Counted from the first letter of the stretch, positions 34,620-43,934 are shown. The stretch is 64,000 nt of DNA from a bacterium OM1 bin76 (GCA_002238785.1 MPNA01000006.1:1-64000); one strand, 5' to 3'. Numbers and translations are program-made. The notes: generated by a model not told the origin, from the letters alone.

Positions 34620-35683
34620 ACCAATGCCAGGTTATCAACAGTCTGCAGTTGGGGCATCACTTCGGCGGAGAACGTCTCCATTGCCTTCAGAGCGGTGGAC
34701 CGCGCCAACGACGGGATCCGGAACCACCCTATGTAGTGGGTTACACCCAGTTCCTCGCCCATCAGGCCGAGGGTGTTGACCACCTGGTCAACCGAGCCGA
34801 AGTTGCCGCCATGGGTGAGGGTTTGCTCCAGGGTGAGCAGTTCGATGTTCTCCCGCACTTTGGCGTAATACACCGCCTCCGACGCCAGCGCATCCTCAGA
34901 ACCGGGAATGACCTTGCCAACCGACCGGTAGTACCGGAGGGCGGCCTCCGCCGCCTCCTGCAGACCGGAGGTACCATGGCCCACCCAGATCTGCTGCATG
35001 AACGGCAACTCGTAGTCCGCCGGACTGTACCCCGCCTCCACCAGAGAAGCTCGATAGACATCGAAGTTCTCTTTCATCTTGCCGAGGGGAGTGAAGTTGG
35101 GTGAGGTGATGATGTTGGATCCGTCCAGGCCTCTGGTCCGGAAAGAACTCGGTGAAACCGCACCGTGCACCAGGGGAGGACCGCCCGCCTGATAGGGGCG
35201 CGGGTAGGTGGTGAGGTCCTGGTATTGGTGGTGGCGGCCCTGGTAGGACCAGCCCTCTTCATTCCAGGCCAGATGGAGGATGTCCATGGCCTCGTCGTAC
35301 AGTTCCCGGGACTCGGCCGGATCGACCCCGAATCCCTTGAATTCCTTGGGCTGGTAGCCCCGTCCCACGCCCATCTGGAACCTTCCCCTGCTGATCACAT
35401 CCAACGCCGCCCCCTCCTCGGCCAAGCGGATGGGATCGTGAAAGGGAACCACCATTACCGCCGTCCCCACCATGATGTTCTGGGTGCTGGAGGCTATCGC
35501 AGCACCGAATTGCAGCGGGTTGCCCAGGATGCCATAGCGAGAGAAGTGATGTTCGGCCAGCCACACCGAATCAAACCCCAGTTGATCCGCTATTTGGATC
35601 TCCTCCAAAGTGTCATGGAGCACCTGGTGGTCTTCCTGCTCACCCGCCGATGGGAACAGGTTCATGATTCCGAATTTCATCAT
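34616..35683 (-). CDS. LLM-class flavin-dependent monooxygenase
   Basis: A 355-residue luciferase-like protein beginning MMKFGIMNLFPSAG. It shows WLAEHHFSRYGILGNPL, VGTAVMVVPFHDPIRLAEE, ISRGRFQMGVGRGYQPKEF and a long C-terminal insertion region near 230-300, closer to the alkanal monooxygenase/luciferase subgroup than the other LLMs here. It is first in a unit with VOC and ligase genes. Upstream a palindrome at 35703-35722 occupies the promoter region. Probable role: oxidation of an acyl or alkyl substrate before CoA activation. Confidence 0.88.
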   Translation of the reverse strand: MMKFGIMNLFPSAGEQEDHQVLHDTLEEIQIADQLGFDSVWLAEHHFSRYGILGNPLQFGAAIASSTQNIMVGTAVMVVPFHDPIRLAEEGAALDVISRGRFQMGVGRGYQPKEFKGFGVDPAESRELYDEAMDILHLAWNEEGWSYQGRHHQYQDLTTYPRPYQAGGPPLVHGAVSPSSFRTRGLDGSNIITSPNFTPLGKMKENFDVYRASLVEAGYSPADYELPFMQQIWVGHGTSGLQEAAEAALRYYRSVGKVIPGSEDALASEAVYYAKVRENIELLTLEQTLTHGGNFGSVDQVVNTLGLMGEELGVTHYIGWFRIPSLARSTALKAMETFSAEVMPQLQTVDNLALV

Positions 35684-35702
35684 GTGGATCCTACTGTTCT
35701 GT

Positions 35703-35722
35703 TCATTCCGACCGGTCAGTAT
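35703..35722. promoter_or_regulatory. Putative TetR operator upstream of the LLM gene at 35683
   Basis: On the minus strand the bases read ATACTGACCGGTCGGAAT, an 18-base palindrome with two mismatches to ATACCGACCGGTCGGTAT. It starts about 20 bases before the ATG at 35683, so a bound repressor would sit on the promoter or leader. Confidence 0.5.
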
Positions 35723-35758
35723 GTTAGTGGATGCTGGCCTGTTATCTCGGGCGACCCG

Positions 35759-36751
35759 CTAATCCTTTCGAAAATGCGGGATCACTTCCTCGGCGAACCG
35801 TTTCACCGAGTCCTTGGAAAGAGAGGCGGGCATCCCGGTCCAGAACGGGCGAAACACCACATGGTTGATCCCGAGTTGCGCCAGCGACTCCATCCTGGCG
35901 ATCAACGTGGCGGGAGAGCCCACATGGAAAGTGCCGCGGACCAATTCCTCAATGCGAGACTGCTGCCAGGAGATCGCCTCGTACTCGGAGTAGATCATGT
36001 ACTCCTTCTCTATGAACGGTAAGGCGGATTCGACCGCGGTCTGGTCATCGGGACCGCAGAACAACTCGACGATCACCGGGTACTCCCTGCCCTCCCGGGT
36101 CTTGCCTGCCTCAGCCAGTTCCCGGTCATGCAGGGCCAGGGCCTTCTCCAGGTAGCGGGGATTGGGGGAGTTGCCCGGAGCGAACCAGGCGTCACCCATG
36201 CGAGCGGCCCGTCTCACCGCCGGTTTGGCGCCCGCTCCGATCCAGATGGGTGGCCCTCCCGGCTGATGGGGAGGAACACTGATGGTGTGCCCTGAAACCT
36301 GGTAGTGGCGTCCCCGGTAGTCAACCTCCTCGCCACTCCACAGCTCACGGACGATTTCGATTGTTTCCGTCAGACGACCGGCTCGCTGGGACCGCGGTAT
36401 GCCAAAAGCCTCAAACTCGTTGTCCCGGTATCCGGCGCCCAGGCCCAACACCACCCGGCCGCCGGAGATCTGATCCAAGGTGGCGAACTCTTCGGCGATG
36501 TGGACCGGATGCAGAAACGGCGCCAGCAGGATGGCGGTGCCGATGGTCATGCCGTCGGTGAGGCCGGTCAGACGAGCAGTCATCGAGATGGGTTGGAGGG
36601 TGGCGAGATTGGCCAGATAGTGATGGATGGTCCACATCGAGTCGTATCCCAACCCTTGAGCAGTCTCCGCCAGGTCCCACATCTCCGAGAGCCTCTGTCC
36701 CAAATCGTCGGAATGCAGGTATTGGTGCGAAGCCAACAGCCCGAACCTCAT
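35759..36751 (-). CDS. LLM-class flavin-dependent monooxygenase
   Basis: A 330-residue luciferase-like protein starting MRFGLLASHQYLH, with WTIHHYLANLATLQPI, GTAILLAPFLHPVHIAEEFATL, SGGRVVLGLGAGYRDNEF and PPIWIGAGAKPAVRRAARMG, the standard family blocks. Its closest relatives in the window are the tandem LLMs at 17883-20004, with which it shares FRxxWxGMPASL-type endings. The gene overlaps the crotonase stop/start by 4 bases and is the last gene of the large unit that starts at 43934 and carries the Dpp transporter. Confidence 0.88.
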   Translation of the reverse strand: MRFGLLASHQYLHSDDLGQRLSEMWDLAETAQGLGYDSMWTIHHYLANLATLQPISMTARLTGLTDGMTIGTAILLAPFLHPVHIAEEFATLDQISGGRVVLGLGAGYRDNEFEAFGIPRSQRAGRLTETIEIVRELWSGEEVDYRGRHYQVSGHTISVPPHQPGGPPIWIGAGAKPAVRRAARMGDAWFAPGNSPNPRYLEKALALHDRELAEAGKTREGREYPVIVELFCGPDDQTAVESALPFIEKEYMIYSEYEAISWQQSRIEELVRGTFHVGSPATLIARMESLAQLGINHVVFRPFWTGMPASLSKDSVKRFAEEVIPHFRKD

Positions 36752-37737
36752 GTGGAAGATCCCCCCGAATCCGTCCGCTTCATCCTCCCCCCCAGCCTGA
36801 AGAATGGCGCCACCGCCTCGTCGCGTTCCCGCAGCGTCCGCGCCAGGCCCTTGTCCCTTCGTTCCCGTAGGAAATTGAACTCACCTTCCTCGAGCACCAG
36901 GTTGGTGGCCCAGCCGTGGCCCACCCAACCGGTCATCTCCCCCACTCCCTTGCCACGGGCTTCCATCACCATCTGCATCATGGCCTTTCCCATCATGATC
37001 CCGTCCAGGGGCATCATGGTGATGGCGGTGGCGTAGTCGTCCACCCAGCGATCCAGATCCTCTCTGGGAACCACCTTGTTGACGAACCCGATCTGCTCGG
37101 CCTCCGATGCCTCCAGAGGGCGCATGGTGAGCATGATCTCTTTCATTTTCTTCAACCCCAGGTTCTCTATCCAGGCGTACATGTCCTGGGGGGCAGCGCC
37201 CAGATAGCGGAAGGCCGGATGGGTGAACAGGGCATCGGGAGATGCGATCACCAGGTCGGTGGCGAGGGCGATCTGCATGTGCCCCCCGTAGCAATAGCCG
37301 TGTACCTGGGAGATGGTGGCCTTCAGGCAGTCGGCGATGGGATTGGTGAAGGCCCCGAAGATCAGGTTGCGATCGGGAAGCATGCGCTGGCGCTGGGCGG
37401 GACGTCGCCGGGTCTTTCGATCCTTGCCTTTGCCATATCCGATGTAGTGGCCCAATTCGGAGGCATCAGCGCCGGTGCCGAAGCATGGCCCCTCCCCCCG
37501 AAAAACGATCACCTTGACATCGTCGTCCACTTCCGCCTCTTTCACCAAGTCCCCGATCCGTTCCAAGGAGGCAATGGGAAGAGCGTTGAGGCGCTCGGGA
37601 ACATTGAAGGTCACGTATGCAATCGGCTTTTCGGGGTGCTTTTCATAGAGGACGCTTCGCTCCAGGACCGCGGGATCGATCTCCATCGCATCGGCGTCCC
37701 ACTGTTCTCCCAACAGTTCGTATTCACTCTTTTTCAT
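36748..37737 (-). CDS. Crotonase-superfamily protein lacking both hydratase glutamates
   Basis: A 329-residue protein, longer than typical crotonases. It contains YVTFNVPERLNALPIAS, GEGPCFGTGADASEL (oxyanion hole) and VHGYCYGGHMQIALATDL. The first catalytic Glu position is Gln (HMQIAL) and the second lies in HPAFRYLG where no Glu is present, so simple enoyl-CoA hydration is unlikely; hydrolase, decarboxylase or ring-opening chemistry is possible. A basic insert (KGKDRKTRRRPAQRQR) near residue 105-120 is unusual. It overlaps its neighbours on both sides (4 and 14 bases) within the transporter operon. Confidence 0.82.
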   Translation of the reverse strand: MKKSEYELLGEQWDADAMEIDPAVLERSVLYEKHPEKPIAYVTFNVPERLNALPIASLERIGDLVKEAEVDDDVKVIVFRGEGPCFGTGADASELGHYIGYGKGKDRKTRRRPAQRQRMLPDRNLIFGAFTNPIADCLKATISQVHGYCYGGHMQIALATDLVIASPDALFTHPAFRYLGAAPQDMYAWIENLGLKKMKEIMLTMRPLEASEAEQIGFVNKVVPREDLDRWVDDYATAITMMPLDGIMMGKAMMQMVMEARGKGVGEMTGWVGHGWATNLVLEEGEFNFLRERRDKGLARTLRERDEAVAPFFRLGGRMKRTDSGGSST

Positions 37738-39250
37738 CGGGTGATCCTCCCCAGAATTGGTTCTCTAGCACAGCTCGATTGATCTTTGCGGTCTCGGTTC
37801 GGGGCAGGGCGGAGACAAACTCCACCCTTCTGACGGCTTTGAAATGGGCCAGGCGTTCTCTCACAAACTCCATCAACTCGGCGGCCACTCCGTCGGATAC
37901 AGTACCGGACGCCACCACAAACGCCTTGGGTACCTCCCCCAACCGCTCATCAGCAACCCCTATAACTGCTACGTCCGCCACCGCCGGATGGGAACGCAAG
38001 GCCTCTTCCAATTCGGCAGGCCAGACTTGAAACCCCCCGGTCTTGATCATGTCCCGTTTCCTCCCCACCAGGAACAAAACCCCATCATCGTCCAGATATC
38101 CCATATCTCCTGAATGCACCCATCCATCGCGAACCAGCTTCCCGCTATCCTCCCGCTCGCCCAGGTACCCCTTGGCCAGATCGCTTTGTACGCAAATCTC
38201 GCCCACCTCTCCCAGGGTGAGCACGCCGCCGTCTTCATCGCGGATCTCCAGGCTCACCCCGTCATAGACACGACCAGCCGATCCGGGCTTCCAACGCCCC
38301 GCCACCAGATCGGCCCGGGTCCATCCCGCCACATGTCCGGTCTCGGTGGAGCCGTAATTGGTGGCGATTGGGATACCGAAACGCTTTTCGAATCGCTGCC
38401 GCAGTTGGTCGTCGAGCGCCTGTCCCGCCACCAGCACCGCTCGCACCGTTTCAAGGTTTACCGGCTCTTTCAGCCCCACCAGGTCATAGACCATGGTGGG
38501 CATGAGGAATAGATTGTCGATCCGATACCGACCCACCAACTCCACCACACCAGCGGCATTGAACTTTTTCATCAGCAACAGGGGCCTTCCCACGTAGAAG
38601 GCGAACAGCAGGGTCTGTTGCCCCCCGCTGTGGAACAACGGCAGGGCCAGCAGGTTGGGAGGCACATCGGGATGCGCCAGCTTGTAGGGACCGGGACGCC
38701 CTTTGGAGACAGCTGCCAGCTTCCTGACCGCCCCCATAGTTCCCCCGTGAGTGGTAACAACCGGTTTGGGCAGCCCGGTGGTACCTCCGGTGAACAGCAC
38801 CACTGCCTCATCGGTGTCCTTCGTCTCAACGGGATCTGCCAGCGGCTCTTCCAGTTGGGCCGACTCCCATTCCTTCATGGTTTCGGGCGCCAGACACAGC
38901 GTCTCCCAACCGCTCACCGGGGGGGTTTGTGGGGTCACCACCACCAGCCGAGGCCGAGTCTCCTCCAAAGTCTTGGTCAGTTCCTCCCGGTTGTAGAGCG
39001 AGGAAATCGTAACCGGGACTGCTCCCATCCTCCAGGCACCGTAGAGCAGCGCAACCACCTCCGGCCGGTTGGGCGCCGCCACGGCCACCCGATCACCGCA
39101 GGTTATCCCCTTGCTCTCCAGCAGCCGGGCCACCGTGACTGTGATCCGGTCAAGCGTCCCCCAACTCCAACTACGGCCATCTTCGAAATAGAGAGCAGTT
39201 CGCTCCGAAGCTTCCCGCGCCCGATCCGAGAGCACCGAAGCGATGTTCAC
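37724..39250 (-). CDS. AMP-forming acyl-CoA synthetase
   Basis: A 508-residue ANL ligase. The P-loop FTGGTTGLPKPVV differs from the usual TSGTTG/PKG at several positions (Gly and Pro replacements), while the A5 region TNYGSTETGHV, the hinge SGDMGYLDDDGVLFLVGRKRD and the C-terminal Lys segment RTETAKINR are present. It lies 6 bases from dppD upstream and overlaps the crotonase gene downstream by 14 bases, so import, CoA activation and crotonase chemistry are encoded in one message. Confidence 0.9.
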   Translation of the reverse strand: MNIASVLSDRAREASERTALYFEDGRSWSWGTLDRITVTVARLLESKGITCGDRVAVAAPNRPEVVALLYGAWRMGAVPVTISSLYNREELTKTLEETRPRLVVVTPQTPPVSGWETLCLAPETMKEWESAQLEEPLADPVETKDTDEAVVLFTGGTTGLPKPVVTTHGGTMGAVRKLAAVSKGRPGPYKLAHPDVPPNLLALPLFHSGGQQTLLFAFYVGRPLLLMKKFNAAGVVELVGRYRIDNLFLMPTMVYDLVGLKEPVNLETVRAVLVAGQALDDQLRQRFEKRFGIPIATNYGSTETGHVAGWTRADLVAGRWKPGSAGRVYDGVSLEIRDEDGGVLTLGEVGEICVQSDLAKGYLGEREDSGKLVRDGWVHSGDMGYLDDDGVLFLVGRKRDMIKTGGFQVWPAELEEALRSHPAVADVAVIGVADERLGEVPKAFVVASGTVSDGVAAELMEFVRERLAHFKAVRRVEFVSALPRTETAKINRAVLENQFWGGSPDEKE

Positions 39251-39256
39251 CGGCTG

Positions 39257-40243
39257 CTACCCACCGGAATAGAGAGGGGCGCCCTCGGGCTGGATACAAC
39301 GAGATCCGTGGTCGCTGCGAGTTTGCGTCCACTCCACATCAACCACCGAACACTCTCTCACCGCATGGGGGCATCGGGAAGCGAACCGACAGCCTTGGAA
39401 GCCGGGCGTCACCCGCGGTGGAGTCCCGTCGATTCCCACCAGGGGGGCCTTCTTCGCCCACATCGGCACCGACCTCAAAAGACCCAGCGTGTATGGATGA
39501 TGGGGCGAACTGACCACTTCGGATGTCGGCCCCAGTTCAACGACCTCTCCCCCGTACATCACCGCCATACGGGTACAGACTTCCGCGGCCAGCAGCAGAT
39601 CGTGGGTGACGTAGATCAGCGAATGCCCCATGTCTGTCGCAAGCTCTCTGACCAGTGCCATCACCTCGGCCTGGGTGGTGACATCCAGAGCCGAAGTCGA
39701 CTCATCGGCGATCACCAGTTCGGGCTCGGAGACAATGGCGATGGCGATGGCGGCCCGTTGCCGCATCCCACCCGATAGCTGATGGGGATAGGACCGCAAC
39801 ACCCGCCCCGGATCCTGGAACCCCATGCGGGAGATAACCTCTTCGATCCTTGTGGCCCGGTCGGAGGCGGTCTGGTCGGAGCGGTTGGCCTTCAGCACCT
39901 GTCTCATCTGCGTGTTGATCCGAAGCAAGGGGTTCAGAGAACTGGAGGCATTCTGGAACACCATCCCCACATGGCGGCCGCGGAGACGACTCAGATCATT
40001 CCGTCCGCCTCCCAGGACCTGCTCGCCCTGGAAGTAGATTGATCCGTCGGTGATGCGCACGTTGCGTTCTGTGAGACCCAGCAAGCTTCGCACCGCGGTG
40101 GTCTTACCGCTTCCCGATTCCCCGATCAGCCCGAGCACATCACCGGGATAGATGTCCAGATCGAATTTGTCCACCGCCACGATGGTCCCCACGGAACTGG
40201 TGGCCTCCACCCGCAGGGATCGGACGCTCAGCAGGGGTTCCAC
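39257..40243 (-). CDS. dppD: Peptide-type ABC transporter ATPase (DppD-like)
   Basis: A 328-residue ATP-binding protein. Walker A is GESGSGKTTAV, the signature is QLSGGMRQRAAIA, Walker B is ELVIADESTSALD and the switch His follows in IYVTHDLLL. The C-terminal Cys cluster (GCRFASRCPHAVREC) is the oligopeptide-ABC C-terminal Fe-S/zinc-like motif that marks DppD/OppD proteins. It is cytoplasmic and pairs with the second ATPase encoded at 42064. It is fourth of the transporter genes and is followed 6 bases later by a CoA ligase gene. Confidence 0.93.
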   Translation of the reverse strand: MEPLLSVRSLRVEATSSVGTIVAVDKFDLDIYPGDVLGLIGESGSGKTTAVRSLLGLTERNVRITDGSIYFQGEQVLGGGRNDLSRLRGRHVGMVFQNASSSLNPLLRINTQMRQVLKANRSDQTASDRATRIEEVISRMGFQDPGRVLRSYPHQLSGGMRQRAAIAIAIVSEPELVIADESTSALDVTTQAEVMALVRELATDMGHSLIYVTHDLLLAAEVCTRMAVMYGGEVVELGPTSEVVSSPHHPYTLGLLRSVPMWAKKAPLVGIDGTPPRVTPGFQGCRFASRCPHAVRECSVVDVEWTQTRSDHGSRCIQPEGAPLYSGG

Positions 40244-40247
40244 GGCG

Positions 40248-41138
40248 CTACAGGTAGGTCCGCTTGCGAGGGTCGTACCGGGCCCTCAGGGCGTCGCCCA
40301 AAAGGTTGATGGACAACACCACGAAGGTGATGGCGATCCCCGGGAAGGCCACCACCCACCAGGCGTCCTGGATGAACTCCCGTCCACCCGCCAGCATTCC
40401 GCCCCAACTGATATCGGGGGAGACCACCCCCAGCCCCAAGAAGCTGAGGGCACTCTCGGCGAGGATCATGGTTCCCACTTCCAAAGTGGCCAAGACCAGC
40501 ACCGTTCCGCCCACGTTGGGGAAGATGTGACGGAGGATGATCCTCATGGAGGAGGCGCCTGCTGCCCGCAATCCGAGGATGAAAGGCCGTTCGCGAAGGG
40601 AGAGGGCCTCAGCACGGATCACCCGGGCGTACTGCGCCCAACTGATAATGGCCAGCACCGCCACCAGCACCGCAAGGGACCTGCCCCGGCTGACGATGAT
40701 GGCGATGGCCAACAGTATGAACGGCAACGCTAATTGGGCATCGACTATCCGGGCGATGACGGTGTCCACCCACCCTCGCCGGTAACCGGCGATCATCCCC
40801 AACAACGTGCCGAACACCGACCCCACCAACACCGCCGCTATGGCAATCACGAAGGTCAACCGGCCGCCATAGATGATGCGAGCCAACAGGTCCCGGCCGA
40901 GTTGGTCGGTGCCCAGCGGATGCTCCCAGGTGCCTCCCTCCAAGAAGATGGGAGGAATGAGCCTCCCTCGCAGGTCCTGCAACCCCGGATCGGCCAGCGG
41001 CAGGAGAGGGGCGGCCAGCACGATCAATCCCAATAGCACCAGCGGCAGGCCCATCACCCACAACGAACTGTTGCGCGCCGCAAACCCCTTGGTGGTCCGA
41101 TCTGCGGACACGGCGCCGGTCAGCATCCTCCCCAGCAT
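40248..41138 (-). CDS. dppC: Peptide-type ABC transporter permease (DppC-like)
   Basis: About 296 residues from the ATG at 41138, which overlaps the dppB stop (ATGA); the frame open to 41591 runs through dppB and shows no family sequence. It has an N-terminal membrane segment (LWVMGLPLVLLGLIVLAAPLL), an extracytoplasmic loop with HPLGTDQLGRDLLARIIYGGR, and the EAA loop ALSLRERPFILGLRAAGAS-x-x-x-ILRHIFPN facing the ATPase. Five or six membrane helices are apparent. It forms the channel with DppB. Confidence 0.93.
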   Translation of the reverse strand: MLGRMLTGAVSADRTTKGFAARNSSLWVMGLPLVLLGLIVLAAPLLPLADPGLQDLRGRLIPPIFLEGGTWEHPLGTDQLGRDLLARIIYGGRLTFVIAIAAVLVGSVFGTLLGMIAGYRRGWVDTVIARIVDAQLALPFILLAIAIIVSRGRSLAVLVAVLAIISWAQYARVIRAEALSLRERPFILGLRAAGASSMRIILRHIFPNVGGTVLVLATLEVGTMILAESALSFLGLGVVSPDISWGGMLAGGREFIQDAWWVVAFPGIAITFVVLSINLLGDALRARYDPRKRTYL

Positions 41139-42067
41139 CAGGAACCCTGCTCCCGGATCCGGGGGTCGATGATCCCATAGAGCAGGTCCACCGTCAGATT
41201 GATGAGCACGAAGCTCACAGCCCCCACGATCACTATCGCCTGCACCAGTGAGAAGTCCCGGAACTGAACAGCCTGGGTGGCCAGCGTCCCCAGACCCGGC
41301 CAGGCAAACACGAATTCCACGGTAACCGCTCCCGACAGCAGAGTGCCAGCCTGAAGCCCCATGATGGTCACCACCGGTAGGGCGGCGTTGCGGAGCGCAT
41401 GGGTGATCACCACCGTGCGCTCCCGCAGGCCCCGCGCCCGAGCGGAGGTGATGTAGGTCTCCTCCAACACCTCGCTGAGGCTGGACCGGGCCAGGCGGGC
41501 GATGCGAGCCATGGGCAACACCGACAGGGTTACCGCCGGCAACACCAGATGCTGCCAGGTGCCCGACTGCCCGGCCGGCAACCACCCCCAAGCCACCGCG
41601 AAGAGGAGAATGAACATCAAACCCAGCCAGAAGAGCGGAATGGACTGGCCAAAAAGTGCCACGAACACCGAGACGCGGTCCCAGATCCTCCCCTCCTTGA
41701 GCGCTGCCAACACCCCCAGCGGCAGTCCCACAATGGTGGCGATCAACATCGCCACCACGGTCAGCTGGATCGAGGAGGGAAACCGGCCCACGATCAACTC
41801 CCAGTTGGGACGGCTGTACCGCAGAGATTTGCCCAGGTCAAAGGACCCCAACTGGCCCAGGTAATTCACGAACTGGACAGGCAGGGGCTTGTCCAATCCA
41901 AGCTCGATCTGCTTGGCCAACACCTGCTCCTCGGTGGCGAATTCCCCAAGGATGTTTCGGGCCGGATCCCCGGCGGCGCGGGCCAGGAAAAAGGCCAGGC
42001 TGAGGGCGATCAGAAGCGTGATCGCCGCTCCCAAGAGCTTTGGCGCCATGAACCTGACAAAGCTCAC
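41138..42067 (-). CDS. dppB: Peptide-type ABC transporter permease (DppB-like)
   Basis: A 309-residue integral membrane protein. The N-terminal helix (LLGAAITLLIALSLAFFLARA), then the RYSRPNWELIVGRFPSSIQL loop, and an EAA loop (YITSARARGLRERTVVITHAL) are as in DppB. The C-terminal segment ends LTVDLLYGIIDPRIR, the usual DppB tail. It overlaps dppF by 4 bases and dppC by 3, so the three are one message. Location in the cell membrane with DppC. Confidence 0.93.
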   Translation of the reverse strand: MSFVRFMAPKLLGAAITLLIALSLAFFLARAAGDPARNILGEFATEEQVLAKQIELGLDKPLPVQFVNYLGQLGSFDLGKSLRYSRPNWELIVGRFPSSIQLTVVAMLIATIVGLPLGVLAALKEGRIWDRVSVFVALFGQSIPLFWLGLMFILLFAVAWGWLPAGQSGTWQHLVLPAVTLSVLPMARIARLARSSLSEVLEETYITSARARGLRERTVVITHALRNAALPVVTIMGLQAGTLLSGAVTVEFVFAWPGLGTLATQAVQFRDFSLVQAIVIVGAVSFVLINLTVDLLYGIIDPRIREQGS

Positions 42068-42900
42068 CGGGTAACCTCACCTGCGCTTTGACCACTGGCG
42101 ACCCCCAGGGTGGAGCGGTCCCAATCCTTACCGGGAATGGCCGCGATGAGTTCACGGGTGTAGGGATGAGAAGGTGACGCCAGCAAATCTTCGGTAATAC
42201 CCGCTTCCACCACCCGACCGTCCTTCATGACGTACACCCGGTCACACAGGTTGCGGACTACGCTCAGGTCATGGCTGATGAGAAGGACCGCGATCTGTTC
42301 TGATTCCCGCAACTGCAACAGAAGGTTGAGGATCTGAGCCTGCACGGATACATCCAAAGCGGAGGTCGGCTCATCAGCTACCAGGAGTGACGGCCGAAGC
42401 AGAAGCGCTCGGGCAATTGATACCCGCTGGGCCTGGCCTCCGCTCAACTCATGGGGGAGGTGGTCCAGCAGGTCCTCGATCAATCCGACCTTGCCTAGAA
42501 GGTCGACATCGGTGACCCAGTCGGTGCGGTCAGGGTGCAGCGACCGCAATTCGGACAGGCCCTTACGCACTGTTTGTCGAGGGTCGAGCGATCCGTGGGG
42601 ATCTTGGAAGACCACTTGGATTAGGGACCGCAGCCGCCTCATTCGAGAACGGGAGATACCCACAATGGACTCCCCGGCCAGCCATATCCGACCGTCTGTG
42701 ATCCTTCCCAACAGTGCTGTGGCCAGAGCCAGAGTGGTCTTGCCCGACCCGGACTCTCCCACCAGACCCACAATCTCGCCGGCCTCGATCGACATGGAGA
42801 CGCCATCCACCGCCACCACATCCGGTCTCTTGCCGACACCCCGCTCGGAAAACACCACCCGGAGGTCTTCGATCTGGAGAACCGGTTCGGTGGCAGTCAC
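42064..42900 (-). CDS. dppF: Peptide-type ABC transporter ATPase (DppF-like)
   Basis: About 278 residues from the GTG at 42900; the frame open to 43080 overlaps the LLM gene and its extra part is not conserved. Walker A GESGSGKTTLALA, signature ELSGGQAQRVSIARAL, Walker B SLLVADEPTSALD and ISHDLSVV are all present. The C-terminal extension with the Cys motif is missing, as in short DppF forms. It starts 11 bases after the LLM stop, so the transporter is encoded with that monooxygenase. Together with DppB, DppC and DppD the importer core is complete but a solute-binding gene is not in the same operon. Confidence 0.92.
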   Translation of the reverse strand: MTATEPVLQIEDLRVVFSERGVGKRPDVVAVDGVSMSIEAGEIVGLVGESGSGKTTLALATALLGRITDGRIWLAGESIVGISRSRMRRLRSLIQVVFQDPHGSLDPRQTVRKGLSELRSLHPDRTDWVTDVDLLGKVGLIEDLLDHLPHELSGGQAQRVSIARALLLRPSLLVADEPTSALDVSVQAQILNLLLQLRESEQIAVLLISHDLSVVRNLCDRVYVMKDGRVVEAGITEDLLASPSHPYTRELIAAIPGKDWDRSTLGVASGQSAGEVTR

Positions 42901-42911
42901 TTCGCTACTGG

Positions 42912-43934
42912 CTATGCCTGAAAACGCGGGACGACTTCTGAACCGATTCCCTTGATGGCTTCCAGCGTCTCTTCCAGGCTGGGGCCCTGGAAGTGGCGGA
43001 GCCTCACGATGATCTCCTCCGGCCCAACCAGGTCGATCCACCGCGGAAGGGTCTCCAGCCAGTGGTCCAACGACCCGCACAACACCCGGTCGGTGAGCAC
43101 ATGGTCAACGGTCAGATCGCCCGGACCGGCCAGGTCGGCGAACCAGGGCTCGTACTTGGGGTGGTAGCTGTTGCCCCTCTCCATGTAGACCCGGTGGTAG
43201 GCCAACACGTACTCGCCGTAGGTATCCCGAGCAGCCTGGTCGGTCTCTCCCAACCAGGCTTCTCGCAGCATCACGATCCGGGGCTTTCTTCCCACCTTCT
43301 CGCATTCCTCCCGGTATATCTCAGCCAGGTCGGCCAGCCAGTGGATGTTGCGGATCGGACCGGTAATCCAACCATCTGCATGACGGGCGGCTCGCCTCAC
43401 CCCCCCTGCCGACCAGGCGCCGGCGAAGACCTCCAGTTCCACGTCGGCCACTGCCTCGTCCCGGATGGGAGTCCTGCCGATATATGGGCCATCGAGGACC
43501 ATTTCCTGTCCCTTCAGGTAAGCGTTGATGGCCCCCAGCCCCTGTTCCATCCGCGCGGCCCTCTCACCGTGATCCACCCCCATGATCTGGAAGTCGCCCT
43601 CCATGTAGCCGGCGCCCACGCACAACCGGAATCGCCCGGGGTAAAGGGTGGCCACCATGATGGCGTCCTGGATCACCTCCACCGGATGGTGCAGGGGCAG
43701 CACCACCAACCCGGCGGCGAACATGATCCCCGGCACCTTCCCCAGGCCGTAGGCCGACAGCAGGATCGGGTTGTGGGAATAGGACGTGGCGCCGGAACTG
43801 CGCCGTTCACCGGTGTAAACACAGTGGAACCCGGCCGCCGCCGAAGCGGCCGACTCGTCCAGGAAACCTGACAGGTCGTAGCGGCGCCTGCCGTTCTCGA
43901 TTATCTGGTTGGGCGCTGCGATGCTGAAGCGAAT
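42912..43934 (-). CDS. LLM-class flavin-dependent oxidoreductase with no standard start codon
   Basis: Translating back past the first GTG (43736) restores about 66 further residues of clear family sequence, starting RFSIAAPNQIIENG and running through HCVYTGERRSS and SHNPILLSAYGLGKV. This matches the N-terminus of the LLM at 48768-49814 (MRFSLAVPLQRIVNG). The codon in the Met position is ATT at 43934; CTG at 43946 is the next candidate, and a TAG closes the frame at 43953. The remaining blocks (VVLPLHHPVEVIQDAI, PGRFRLCVGAGY) are ordinary. It is first in the operon with the Dpp transporter, which suggests the enzyme acts on the imported compound. Confidence 0.82.
   Translation of the reverse strand: MRFSIAAPNQIIENGRRRYDLSGFLDESAASAAAGFHCVYTGERRSSGATSYSHNPILLSAYGLGKVPGIMFAAGLVVLPLHHPVEVIQDAIMVATLYPGRFRLCVGAGYMEGDFQIMGVDHGERAARMEQGLGAINAYLKGQEMVLDGPYIGRTPIRDEAVADVELEVFAGAWSAGGVRRAARHADGWITGPIRNIHWLADLAEIYREECEKVGRKPRIVMLREAWLGETDQAARDTYGEYVLAYHRVYMERGNSYHPKYEPWFADLAGPGDLTVDHVLTDRVLCGSLDHWLETLPRWIDLVGPEEIIVRLRHFQGPSLEETLEAIKGIGSEVVPRFQA

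Noticed and set aside
41139-41591. Extension of the dppC frame into dppB
   Set aside because: The extra 150 codons show no membrane helices and overlap dppB, whereas the ATG at 41138 forms the common ATGA overlap.
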